45,636 bases of DNA from Guillardia theta CCMP2712 (lineage: Eukaryota > Cryptophyceae > Pyrenomonadales > Geminigeraceae). A program made the position numbers and the translations under genes. The stretch lies in the NCBI RefSeq assembly GCF_000315625.1, contig NW_005434619.1, positions 413,394 to 459,029 on the forward strand, given 5' to 3'. The notes under the pieces were generated by a model that saw only the letters and a list, made by a program, of their open reading frames with translations, searched no databases and had not been told where the DNA came from. This document shows positions 22,017 to 32,715 of the stretch, piece by piece; position 1 is the stretch's first letter; each line of letters starts with the position of its first letter.

Positions 22017-23434
22017 AGTCTTCAGCCCAGCAGTCACTGAATCACCGGGGAATAAAAACGGTACCTGCGAGCCTCCTCGGCTGCCGGAATAACTTCCATC
22101 GATCACGAGTAGTACGCTGCTCAATGTACCAGCTGACTCAGATATGGATCGCACTGACACGTCGAGTTGCCGAGACTCTCAGCCTGTATTTGTAGCACAG
22201 GGACGAAGAGGCGGGGTCTTTTTCCTAGCCATCTTCCTAAGGCTCCTCCTATGTCTGGACCCTGTTTCGTCACCGTGCATTAAACTCGGTCTTGAGCAAA
22301 ACCAGTGAGGCTTGTTAGTACAGCTGGGAGTAAAGAAGCTGGGGTCAACATGATGTCTGCATCACTTCTGTGGCATACTAAGTTTACAAGTCTCCGTCAC
22401 TCAGTTGAAACCCGAGCCGGGGTCCAGGAATCAAACTTCAAATTGCCTTTCAACTTGTTTGATGGGTGGGCCGCCGGGCCGCCGGCCGCCGCCGGGCCGA
22501 CCGGGCCGGTGACCGGACTTATTTCACAGTGAGCATCCAACCGTTGGCAAGCCTGACCGTACCGTACAGTGAAGTGAGTCAGTTTCTATTGACAGACGGT
22601 ACGGTAAGACTTAGAGGAAAGACTGGCACGGTGCGTGAGTGGCAACGGGGTTTCAGTCGCAAAGGAGCCCGCCGCGTTGAAGGGGCTGCTCCTGCGACTT
22701 GCAGCCACGAGCTCGCAGCTCCCCGGAGACAATCCGATTGTCAACGTCATGTCCCATCATGTGACTGATAAGTTAGCGGCAGAGCCCCGGACAAGCCCTT
22801 CAAGGGTGCCCTGGGTAAGGACATTTTAGAGTTCCGAAGTTCCGAGTTCTCAGTGAATTTCCGGCTCGAACGGGCCCTCAGGCCCCCGCTGACCTCAGGG
22901 CCTCTTTCGACCTTTCGACCGACGGTGATGCTATAAAGAAGAGTTTCTGAAAAGACTCCTCTTCGTTCACGTATAGTTAACCTCAAAGTCGTATTTGACA
23001 AGGGGAAAAACGAAAAAGTCTGTTTTCGAGCGCTTTCTTCAGGTTCATCATTATTATTTTATGACCACACGGGTCATATTACAAAGATTTTTGAACTTGG
23101 AGCTGATGGGTGGGTATGAAAGGGAGAATAGGGGGGTGAAGGTGAGGGGGGTGGGTCAGCGAACGTGAAAAGGGTGGACACAGGAAGTTGACTGGAAGTT
23201 GACTGTGGGAAAGTAGATGGAGAGGGGGGAGGGGGTGAAAGGTGGGTGGGGGAAAAAGGGGGGTGGTGAGAAGTGGCGATCAAGGTTCGGAGGGTCTCTG
23301 CCTTGAATTGGACCGTTACAGGTCAAGAGGGTAGGTGAAGAGAGGGAAAGATGGGGGTAGGGGTTCCTCATGACTTGTATTCGAGGGGTCACTGAATCTT
23401 GAGATAGGTAGGGGTCATAAAGAAGGAAGGACCG
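22017..23434 (+). repeat. Dispersed repeat, copy 1 (about 1.4 kb)
   Basis: It begins AGTCTTCAGCCCAGCAGTCA, which recurs at 27660. It ends CATAAAGAAGGAAGGACCG, whose counterpart is at 29441-29459. Nearly identical blocks alternate with insertions and deletions against copy 2; the first about 165 bp and the block around 22700-22830 (GCAGCCACGAGCTCGCAGCT and following) match almost perfectly. No long open reading frame, terminal inverted repeat or poly-A tail was found. The end part (23080-23420) is G-rich with GGGGTAGGGG phrases. Type of element unknown. Confidence 0.8.
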
Positions 23435-24145
23435 TGCGGTAGTACCTCCGTTTGACGCTTGTCAACTCTCAATGGCGGGGTTGGGTGCGACAGGGGAGGA
23501 GAAGAATGGGGGAGGGACGAAGGAGGGAGAGGCGAGGGAGGAGGAGGGCAAGAAAGAAAGCACAAAGGACAAGGAGCAGAAGATCCCTCAAGCCCCCGTC
23601 AGCAAGAGCAAGCAAGCTCAACTCAAGGTGGAGACAACGGTACACAACTTGCAGGCGACCCTCGAGCATCTGAGGGGACGTTGGGAGGTAATCATGGACG
23701 CTCGGCATGAACGTGAGAGAGTGACGGGACGTTCTTGGCAGATTCGAAAGGAAGAGATCGAGTGGGGAAGGTGAGGAGAATGATCCCATGGGACTTGTGC
23801 AGTAGATGACGCAAAGTCAGGTACCTCAGTCAAGGGGCAAACGCAGTTGTTCACATCTGCACCATCCGTGGGACGGTAGGGGCAAGTCAGAACTGTCGAC
23901 CCTCTGACATTCTTCCTCAGACAACCTGCGTGGGCAAGAAGATGAAGAATAACATGAAGGCTGGGTGCCAAGTTCGCGCCTGCTGTAGTCGAGTCTGCTC
24001 GCTCATGGTCTTGTTGCAGGCATACAAGGACTTGATGATGGAGATGGACGTGCTTGCTTCGGTATGTCTTGCACTTCTGCTGAGAGGGAGAGGGACGAAG
24101 ACAGAGGGAGGGAGGGAGAGGAGGAGTGCGAGAGAGAAAGGTGGA

Positions 24146-24193
24146 GTGAGTGAGTGAGTGAGTGAGTGAGTGAGTGAGTGAGTGAGTGAGTGA
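24146..24193. repeat. (GTGA)n microsatellite
   Basis: About eleven to twelve GTGA units lie in the intron before kinase exon 5. The equivalent tract in the right arm (about 34343-34368, written CACT) has only six or seven units. Confidence 0.9.
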
Positions 24194-24608
24194 CAGCCAA
24201 CTTCAGATCCCACATCATCCCAACGTGGTTCAGTTCCTCGGAGCTTGCATCGAAGTACAAGTCTCGTAGCTGTGACTGTCGTGCTGACATGTTGAGCTGC
24301 AGGACATTGAAAACCCTGTGATGTTCGAGGAGTACGTCAACGGCCCAACGCTTGAGTACTTCCTGCAGTTCAGAGGAGGAGATCCCCTGCCGCGCAGGTC
24401 GATCTTCGGCTGGAGCCTTGACCTGCTCCGGGCCCTCGACTTTCTGCATTGCCGAAACCCAATGATTATCCATCGGGACGTGAAACCTGCCAACCTGATC
24501 TTGAGCAAGGACCTCAATATTATGAAGCTCATGGACTTCGGCATGAGCAAGGCCGTGTCCTTGTCCGAGCGTGAAACTTCGATTCACAGCGGGTGGGCCC
24601 TATCTCCT

Positions 24609-24650
<42 letters not shown>

Positions 24651-24960
24651 CCTGCTCATCCTGCTCATCCTCCTTTTCCTCCTCCAGTGCTCTTGCCTGA
24701 ACGATCTTATCAGCTTTACCGGGACCCCGCTCTACATGGCGCCAGAGGTCATGCTGACGACTGTGGGCCACTACACCGAGAAGGCAGACATCTACAGCGC
24801 TTCCTTCGTCATGTGGTACATCGCCGTTGGCAAGCGGCCGACCTCCCTCTCGCCCGACAAGGTGGAGGAGGAAGGGAGGAGGAGGTTTAGAGGAAGAAGA
24901 GGAGATGAGCAATAGTAGGAAGAGGGGGAGGGGGGGGATGTGGGCGGAGAGACGGGCAAG

Positions 24961-25032
24961 AGGAGGAGGAGGAGGAGGAGGAGGAGGAGGAGGAGGAGGA
25001 GGAGGAGGAGGAGGAGGAGGAGGAGGAGGAGG
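24961..25032. repeat. (GGA)n microsatellite at a deletion junction
   Basis: About 24 GGA units. In the right arm the same position holds several interrupted CTC tracts (33070-33180 and 33420-33535) with two kinase exons between them. The left arm looks like the product of recombination or slippage between such tracts. Confidence 0.9.
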
Positions 25033-25391
25033 GAGGGCGATATCTTACACCTGAGTGCAGCAAATCCGTCAGTCCAAACATACAATGCTCATGTCAGATC
25101 CTTTGAAAACAGGATCCATCGCCATAACCTCTTATAGCTGGTTGGTATTTTTGATCGTCGTGGAAAGTGGACGAGTAGACGCTCGAAGTGAAGAGACTAA
25201 GATCAAAACAGTTGATTCTTGTACTGGAGGCTAGAGACTGCTTCAGAGGTGTACATAACAATAGAAAAATCTTGCCACTCAGTTTAGGTGTCAAGTCGTC
25301 CTTCTTAGAACTTTCTCACCGATGCTGACGTGAGAGAGTGAAGGTGCAAATTAACATGTCACGATGTGTTTAATAAAGTACATCAAGCCAA

Positions 25392-27661
25392 TTAAGCCTG
25401 TCCAGACATAATCGTCTCCCCGGTTCCCATGGGCTGTGCTGGCGCTGGGACGGGCTGCATGTTCACCATGTTGATTTCCTGGGGTTGCCCCTGCTCCGCA
25501 TCAGCCTGCAGCAGCATCGTCAGCAATGGCCTCGGACAACCCTGTCCTCTCCCACCTGCTTGCCGTGGTAGGAGAACACATCCTTCCACTCCGTTGCCCC
25601 GTGCACAGAGTACTTGTGCTGACCGTGCATCGAAACTTGGGTGATGGGTTGATCTGATTCAAGGTAAGACCGTGAACGAGGTTGGAAGAGTAAAGGAATG
25701 AGGACGAGGAAAGAGGTGGGAGAGGAGGAGGACGAGGAGAGGAAGGAAGAAGACGAGAGGAGGAGAGCAAGAAGAAAAGAGTGATTGTACCTGGAACATG
25801 TCGCTTGCCTCCCACCAAAACATCATAAATGTCCTGTCGCACCTCCCAGATGGGATAGATGACGGTAATGATAGCAGCAACGTGTCCCTGTGCAAGGAGT
25901 AAGAGAAGAGAAGGACGAGGACGAGGAAAGACGGAGAGGGGTGAAGCACGGGGTGGAGGACGGAGAGATGAAAAGAAGGGAGAAGGAGGAAAGACGGAGG
26001 GGAAGGGAATGACGGAGGACAGCTGACGTACCCAGATGAAAGCGATTGCGACCCAGAACCCAAAGTAGCTCTTGGTGAACTCACGCGCGGGAAGGGCGAG
26101 GATGGGCCAGATGAGAATCAGAACAATCGAGAGAGATCCTCCGTAGACGGAGGTATTCCAAAGAGCCCTGTCCATAGCCTGTAGGGAGTGAGCAACGCTG
26201 GGGAAGAGCAGGTAGTAGTCTTACGGCAACGCCGTCTTCACCATCGTCGTCGAGCTTCAAGCCAGTAGCGTGCTCTCCGGCGTCCAACACAACAACCTAT
26301 CTCACGCATAAGAACAAGACAAGCTCAACGGAGAGGCGCTGCGAAGAAGAGAGCAACACGAGAGAGGATGAAGAGACGAGGAGAGACGTGTAAGGGGAGA
26401 AGGTTGAGGGGAGCGGCAAAGGCAAAGGAGGAGAGCATCTGAACTCACCCCGTCGGTCTCGGCTCTGAGCTTAGACCAGTCGTAGTTCTGAGGGGCCATG
26501 AGAGAGATGGGAATGCCGACCATGGGAGAGATGAAGAGAGCCATCAGGTTGCCTCCCAAGAAGGCGTAGTCGCTGCCCATGTTGGCCACGTTGACCTCGC
26601 CGTAGTAGGTGTCGGCGATCACCAGCCAGGTGATCATGGCAGCGGCAAGACCAGCAAAGGCACCGCAGATGGCACCAGTGGCAGAGCAGTCCTTCCAAGT
26701 GAGGCAGGCGGCGAGAGGGAACACAGCAGAGCCGATGAAGTTGCCCATAGCCACGTAAACCCAGCCAAGGCCAATCTCCAGCTCGAACAGGATGATGGCG
26801 ATGACACCGGAGAAGATACCCCAGCCGAGGACAGCGACACGAGAGACGAAGATGATGTCGGTGCCGGAGGCCTGAGGTCTGAAGTACCTCTTGTACACGT
26901 CGTAGGCAAAGAGGGAAGCAACGGCGAGCTGCTCGGAGTTTGCGGTGGATGTCACGGCCAAGAAGAGCTGGAGAACGATCAAGAAGGCTCCTCCCTGTCC
27001 CATGACGTGCAGGGCAACAGCTGGAGGAACGAGGCCGGAGCCAGCCTCGCTCATGGTAATCGGAAGATCAAGAGCCCTGGCAGCAAGGCCGAGGGTGGTG
27101 GCCATACTGAAAGGGATGGCGAACCAGGCCATGCCTCCAAGCATGTAGCCCTTCCAGGTAGCAGAGGGCTTGCAAGCGACGGCTCCCTGCCAGTAGGACT
27201 GGTCGACGAACACGGTGCCGAAGTTTCCGATGATGTTGGCGATACCGAAGATGAGACCACCGCGAGACCAAATGGTGAGGGGGCTGCCGTGCAGGTTGCC
27301 CGTGATGGGGTTCTTGAGGGTGATGGCCTTGAGATTCTCCCACACCTTGTCGGTCGATCCGAGGTCGGAGGGTCCAGCGTAGATCTTCCACATGAAGATG
27401 AGGAGGGCGAAATAGATGATGGAAGTGTGGGACCAGGAGGCGTAGTATGTTCCTACAAGCTAGTCAGATGCTGCAGCACTAGGAATGATGAATAAGACAG
27501 GAGAAGGTAAGGAAGTGGAGCAGAACAGCAGCAGGATAGAACAAGGTCTCACCCTTAAGACCACCGAAGGCAGTGTATCAAACAGTGCTGAGAGGAATGA
27601 TGAAGCAAGCGGCGTACGTGTTGACTCCAGTCAGGGCGTTGATAACCGCGGAACCACCAAG
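25392..27661 (-). pseudogene. DUR3: 5'-truncated copy of the DUR3 urea symporter gene
   Basis: Exons equivalent to 5 (partial) to 11 of the right-arm gene are at 27661-27553, 27452-26449, 26296-26225, 26178-26032, 25887-25791, 25653-25556 and 25505-25392, all with intact splice sites and phase. Exons 1-4 and the first about 13 nt of exon 5 are missing. The sequence changes at 27661 from GGTGGTTCC (read on the minus strand) into the dispersed repeat. The remaining protein is nearly identical to the right-arm gene; one visible change is VLVGGK versus VLMGGK. Without its first five to six membrane segments and its own start it should not be a working transporter, although a transcript starting in the repeat cannot be excluded. 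Confidence 0.85.
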
Positions 27662-28143
27662 TCTTCAGCCCAGCAGTCACTGAATCACCGGGGAATAAAA
27701 ACGGTACCTGCGAGCCTCCTCGGCTGCCGGAATAACTTCCATCGATCACGAGTAGTACGCTGCTCAATGTACCAGCTGACTCAGATATGGATCGCACTGA
27801 CACGTCGAGTTGCCGAGACTCTCAGCCGCCTGTATTTGTAGCACAGGGACCGTCGAAGAGCTTCGGAGGGTCTTTTCCTAGCTGGAACCTGTTTTGTCAC
27901 CGTGCATTAAACTCGGTCTTGAGCACTGAAAACCCGGCCTGTCTTGTTACAGCTGGGAGTAAAGAACTCGGAAGGCTGGGGTCAACATGATGAGTGTCCA
28001 TCACTGAGTTGAAACCGTTGAACCCGACTCCGGCGAGCGGGCCCAGGAATCCTCAAACTGCCCGGACTCGAGTTTCAAGTTTAAGTTGGTGGGCCGCCAG
28101 GGCCCGACCGTCCCGGTGACAGACTCTCCGGACTTCTGACAGG

Positions 28144-28302
28144 CTTTACTCAAAGTTAAGTTAAAAATCAGTACGACAGCCTGGCAGTGAGCATCCGGGG
28201 CGAGCCAGTGAGTCAAACTTTGAGTACTTTTACTTTGAGTAAAGACTGACTGAGTGCTCCTGATTGTCCTCGTACTGATTTTTAACTTAACTTTGAGTAA
28301 AG
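28144..28302. repeat. 33-bp perfect inverted repeat, absent from copy 1
   Basis: The 33 bases at 28144-28176 (beginning CTTTACTCAAAGTTAAG) are exactly reverse-complemented at 28270-28302. The loop is 93 nt and itself holds further CTTTGAGTA words. Copy 1 lacks this block, so it looks like a nested insertion of a small foldback or MITE-like element. Confidence 0.8.
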
Positions 28303-29440
28303 ACTGAGTGCGTCAGTGGCAACGGGGTTTCAGTCCGTCACCGGAGTTGTCAGTCGCAAAGGGCCCGAGCACGGGGAGAGCCCGCAAGGGGCTGCAAGCC
28401 CGTGGCGGTTGGCGTGAACTTATTGATGTCACACTCCTGCGAGCCAACTCGAGCTCCATGGCCAATCTCAATTGCGAGTCGTTTGGCGCTCTTGCAGCCA
28501 CGAGCTCGCAGCTCCCTGGAGACAATCCGATTGTCAACGTCATGTCCCATGACTTAGCGGCAGAGCCCCGGACAAGCCCTTTAAGGGTGCCCTGGGTAAG
28601 GACATTTTAGGTGAGGACCACACCGTGTGACAAGTTCTCAGTAAATTTCAAAATCACTGTCGACGGGCCCCCTTTGGATTTGAAATTTTGGAAGCGGACA
28701 TACCGACATTGATGCTAAATAAGAATTGCGAAAAGTGAAGGAAACTACCAGCAGTACCCCCATCAATGACTCTGAAGGACCCCCTTAGACAGAAAGTAAA
28801 TTTTTCAGTGAGCCCAGCAAGAGGGCCGTTTCTGAAAAGACTCCTCTTCGTTCACGTACAGTTACCCTCAAAGTCGCACCTAGTCAAGAGACGCATTGTC
28901 GTGGCCTTTGAAAGTTTACAAAGTAAGGGGGGTCATCGTAGTACCCTTTGCTGGGTAGTAGATGACAGGAACACGATTGGTGGGGTCATTTTCCTCATGT
29001 AGATGGGGTGGCAGCAGTTGACAAGAAAAAAACGAAAAAGTCTGTTTTCGTGCGCTTTCTTCAGGTTCATTATTATGACCACATGGGTCATATTACAAAG
29101 ATTTTTGAACGTGGAGCTGATGGGTGGGTATGAAAGGGAGAATAGGGGGGTGGAGGTCAGGGGGTGGTCAGTGAACGTGAAAGGGGTGGACACAGGAAGT
29201 TGACTGGGGGGAAAGTAGATAGAGAGGGGGGAGGGGGTGAAAGGTGGGGATAAAGGGGGTGGTGAGAAGTGGCGATCAAGGTCCGGAGCGCGCCTTGCAT
29301 TGGACCGTTACAGCTCAAGAGGGTGGGTGAAGAGAGGGAAAGATGGGGGTAGGGGTTCCTCATGACTTAGGGTCGAGGGGTCACTGAATCTTGAGATAGC
29401 TAGGGGGTGGGGGTGGGTATGACGCAGGGGGATTGGGGGA

Positions 29441-29459
29441 TATAAAGAAGGAAGGACCG
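29441..29459 (+). promoter_or_regulatory. Candidate core promoter (TATAAAG box) of DUR3
   Basis: TATAAAGAAGGAAGGACCG lies 35 nt before the DUR3 start codon. Related words precede the left kinase copy (CATAAAGAAGGAAGGACCG, 23416-23434) and, in shorter form, the right kinase gene (CATAAAGGACCG, minus strand 35125-35114). The short distance to ATG would mean a very short 5' leader. Confidence 0.4.
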
Positions 29460-29475
29460 GGCAAGGAGGAGGAGG

Positions 29476-32400
29476 ATGACGATACCGTACATCGACCCGG
29501 TGAGACGAGGCTATGCCGCGATTCACGCGATGGAGATGGTTGGGATGGGAGGACGATGACAAGGGGAAGGAAGGAGACAGCGCTTGTGTGAAATGTACGT
29601 GTTGTAGAAGGTGAACAGCGAGGACTAGGAGGAGCTGAGACAGGGTGGGTTTGACATGATGATTGTTTGTGATGTTATGGTTTCGAGATTGTGAGCAGAA
29701 CGTTTTCTCGTGTCTCTGTGCACCACTGCGACCTTGTCGTCTGACTTGTCTCGCAGACCCAGATTGGCTTGACGCCTGATGGCGCGTGTGTCAATGGCGA
29801 GAGCGCATGGCGCAATTCCTTCGGCTACGTGTCATACAACGGTGCCACCTATGACGGCCGCTGCTCCTTCTTCGGTGGCAAGCCAGCGCTACCAGAAGGT
29901 GAGGTACTGTTGACAGCATCTAGCGATGTTGACTGGTTGCAGGGCTGGGATGGTTCATCATCCTCGGTCTCGGAACGATCTTTGCTATTCTTACCTCGAT
30001 CATGGTGTGGATTGGAAACCGCGGGATGGAGTCCGAGTCAGCCACCTCCGAGCACTTCACCTCTGCTGGCAGAACCATCACTGCCGGTCTCACTGCCTCC
30101 GACGTTGTTAGCAAGTGGACTTGGGCTGCTACTCTCCTTCAGTCCAGTAACGTAGCCTTTCAGTATGGTGTGTCTGGACCCTTCTGGTAAGCCTTGTCAG
30201 GGAGCACATACAGCTGCTTACAGGCTCATAGGTATGCCTCTGGAGCCACCATTCAGATCATTCTCTTCGCTATTCTCGCCATTGAGATCAAGAGAAAGTG
30301 TCCGGCTATCCACACCATCCTCGAGATCGTGCTTGTGCGTTGGGGAACTGCCGCACATCTCACCTTCCTGTTCTTCTGCCTTCTCACCAACCTTATCGTG
30401 ACGGTACGAGTGCCTTGCGCTTGTCTCCTCTCTGCTTACTCTCACTCTCTCAGGCTATGTTGATTCTTGGTGGTTCCGCGGTTATCAACGCCCTGACTGG
30501 AGTCAACACGTACGCTGCTTGCTTCATCATTCCTCTCAGCACTGTTGGATACACTGCCTTCGGTGGTCTTAAGGGTGAGACCTTGTTCTATCCTGCTGCT
30601 GTTCTGCTCCACTTCCTTACCTTCTCCTGTCTTATTCATCATTTCCAGTGCTGCAGCATCTGACTAGCTTGTAGGAACATACTACGCCTCCTGGTCCCAC
30701 ACTTCCATCATCTATTTCGCCCTCCTCATCTTCATGTGGAAGATCTACGCTGGACCCTCCGACCTCGGATCGACCGACAAGGTGTGGGAGAATCTCAAGG
30801 CCATCACCCTCAAGAACCCCATCACGGGCAACCTGCACGGCAGCCCCCTCACCATTTGGTCTCGCGGCGGTCTCATCTTCGGTATCGCCAACATCATCGG
30901 AAACTTCGGCACCGTGTTCGTCGACCAGTCCTACTGGCAGGGAGCCGTCGCTTGCAAGCCCTCTGCTACCTGGAAGGGCTACATGCTTGGAGGCATGGCC
31001 TGGTTCGCCATCCCTTTCAGTATGGCCACCACCCTCGGCCTTGCTGCCAGGGCTCTTGATCTTCCGATTACCATGAGCGAGGCTGGCTCTGGCCTTGTTC
31101 CTCCAGCTGTTGCCCTGCACGTCATGGGACAGGGAGGAGCCTTCTTGATCGTTCTCCAGCTCTTCTTGGCCGTGACATCCACCGCAAACTCCGAGCAGCT
31201 CGCCGTTGCTTCCCTCTTTGCCTACGACGTGTACAAGAGGTACTTCAGACCTCAGGCCTCCGGCACCGACATCATCTTCGTCTCTCGTGTCGCTGTCCTC
31301 GGCTGGGGTATCTTCTCCGGTGTCATCGCCATCATCCTGTTCGAGCTGGAGATTGGCCTTGGCTGGGTTTACGTGGCTATGGGCAACTTCATCGGCTCTG
31401 CTGTGTTCCCTCTCGCCGCCTGCCTCACTTGGAAGGACTGCTCTGCCACTGGTGCCATCTGCGGTGCCTTTGCTGGTCTTGCCGCTGCCATGATCACCTG
31501 GCTGGTGATCGCCGACACCTACTACGGCGAGGTCAACGTGGCCAACATGGGCAGCGACTACGCCTTCTTGGGAGGCAACCTGATGGCTCTCTTCATCTCT
31601 CCCATGGTCGGCATTCCCATCTCTCTCATGGCCCCTCAGAACTACGACTGGTCTAAGCTCAGAGCCGAGACCGACGGGGTGAGTTCAGATGCTCTCCTCC
31701 TTTGCCTTTGCCGCTCCCCCCAACCTTCTCCCCTTACACGTCTCTCCTCGTCTCTTCATCCTCCCTCGTGTTGCTCTCTTCTTCTCAGCGCCTCTCTGTT
31801 GAGCTTGTCTTGTTCTTATGCGTGAGATAGGTTGTTGTGTTGGACGCCGGAGAGCACGCTACTGGCTTGAAGCTCGACGACGATGGTGAAGACGGCGTTG
31901 CCGTAAGACTACTACCTGCTCTTCCCCATCGTTGCTCACTCCCTACAGGCTATGGACAGGGCTCTTTGGAATACCTCCGTCTACGGAGGATCTCTCTCGA
32001 TTGTTCTGATTCTCATCTGGCCCATCCTCGCCCTTCCCGCGCGTGAGTTCACCAAGAGCTACTTTGGGTTCTGGGTCGCAATCGCTTTCATCTGGGTACG
32101 TCAGCTGTCCTCCGTCATTCCCCTCCCCTCCATCTCTCTTCCCCCCCTTCTTTTCTTCTCTTCGTCCTTCACTCCTCTCCGTCTTTCCTCGTCCTCGTCC
32201 TCCTCTTCTCTAACTCCTTGCACAGGGACACGTGGCTGCTATCATTACCGTCATCTATCCCATCTGGGAGGTGCGACAGGACATTTATGATGTTCTGATG
32301 GGAGGCAAGCGACATGTTCCAGGTACAGACACTCTTTTTGCTCTCCTCCTCTCGTCTTCTTCCTTCCTCTCCTCGTCCTCCTCCTCTCCCACTCTTTCCT

Positions 32401-32715
32401 CGTCCTCATTCCTTTACTCTTCCAACCTCGTTCACGGTCTCACCTTGAATCAGATCAACCCATCACCCAAGTTTCGATGCACGGTCAGCACAAGTACTCT
32501 GTGCACGGGGCAACGGAGTGGAAGGATGTGTTCTCCTACCACGGCAAGCAGGTGGGAGAGGACAGGGTTGTCCGAGGCCATTGCTGACGATGCTGCTGCA
32601 GGCTGATGCGGAGCAGGGGCAACCCCAGGAAATCAACATGGTGAACATGCAGCCCGTCCCAGCGCCAGCACAGCCCATGGGAACCGGGGAGACGATTATG
32701 TCTGGACAGGCTTAA
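29476..32715 (+). CDS. DUR3: DUR3-type urea/proton symporter (sodium:solute symporter family)
   Basis: Eleven exons, all in phase: 29476-29499, 29757-29898, 29943-30186, 30232-30403, 30454-30574, 30675-31678, 31831-31902, 31949-32095, 32226-32322, 32454-32551 and 32602-32715, giving 744 residues. The start MTIPYIDP is an 8-codon first exon ending CCG|gtgaga. The block [20 protein letters not shown] and [19 protein letters not shown] is typical of DUR3. It is followed by [39 protein letters not shown] (the SSS signature) and [16 protein letters not shown]. About 14-15 membrane segments are expected, as in yeast and plant DUR3. The cytosolic C-terminus is hydrophilic and rich in Gln, Met and Pro. 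The protein imports urea (and in fungi polyamines) across the plasma membrane. Repeat copy 2 lies immediately upstream and the kinase gene converges from the right. Confidence 0.93.

Larger units (their letters stand above)
23472..25106 (+). pseudogene. Decayed copy of the protein kinase gene at 33001-35081
   Basis: Matching exons are 23472-23770, 23817-23875, 23921-23971, 24020-24061, 24207-24260, 24303-24592, 24714-24861 and 25061-25106. Two lesions separate it from the right-arm copy. First, GGTGTGAGG at the exon 1 donor is reduced to GGTGAGG, so exon 1 now ends in phase 2 and exon 2 would be read out of frame. Second, the two exons encoding the end of the kinase C-lobe (right arm 33290-33391 and 33197-33243) are absent. 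A pure GGA run (about 24961-25032) replaces them. One substitution changes FLHG to FLHC just before the catalytic loop. HRDVKPANL and DFG are still present. Whether a truncated product is made is unknown. Confidence 0.82.
23435..27661 (-). repeat. Left arm of large inverted duplication
   Basis: This segment is the reverse complement of about 30467-35115. Exons of both contained genes are almost identical between arms. Introns differ by a few substitutions and by microsatellite length. The left arm is about 0.4 kb shorter, mainly because kinase exons 8-9 and their surroundings are missing at the GGA tract. It stops at 27661 inside DUR3 exon 5, where repeat copy 2 begins. At the other end it abuts repeat copy 1. 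Confidence 0.92.
27660..29459 (+). repeat. Dispersed repeat, copy 2 (about 1.8 kb)
   Basis: Same orientation as copy 1. It starts AGTCTTCAGCCCAGCAGTCA inside truncated DUR3 exon 5 and ends TATAAAGAAGGAAGGACCG, 16 nt before the start codon of the intact DUR3 gene. Relative to copy 1 it carries extra blocks, including a palindromic insertion (28144-28302) and a stretch about 28620-28990. No coding capacity was recognised. Confidence 0.8.

Noticed and set aside
22480-22500. GC-rich GCCGCCGGGCC run as rRNA or a regulatory hairpin
   Set aside because: Too short, repetitive, and not shared in full with copy 2. No rRNA motif around it.
24961-25032. Poly-Gly or poly-Glu protein segment
   Set aside because: GGA microsatellite at a deletion junction, not joined in frame to the kinase exons.
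26945-27495. Open frames on the plus strand over the left DUR3 copy (and their mirror at 30632-31120)
   Set aside because: Antisense shadows of DUR3 exon 6. Their identical presence in both arms only reflects the duplication.
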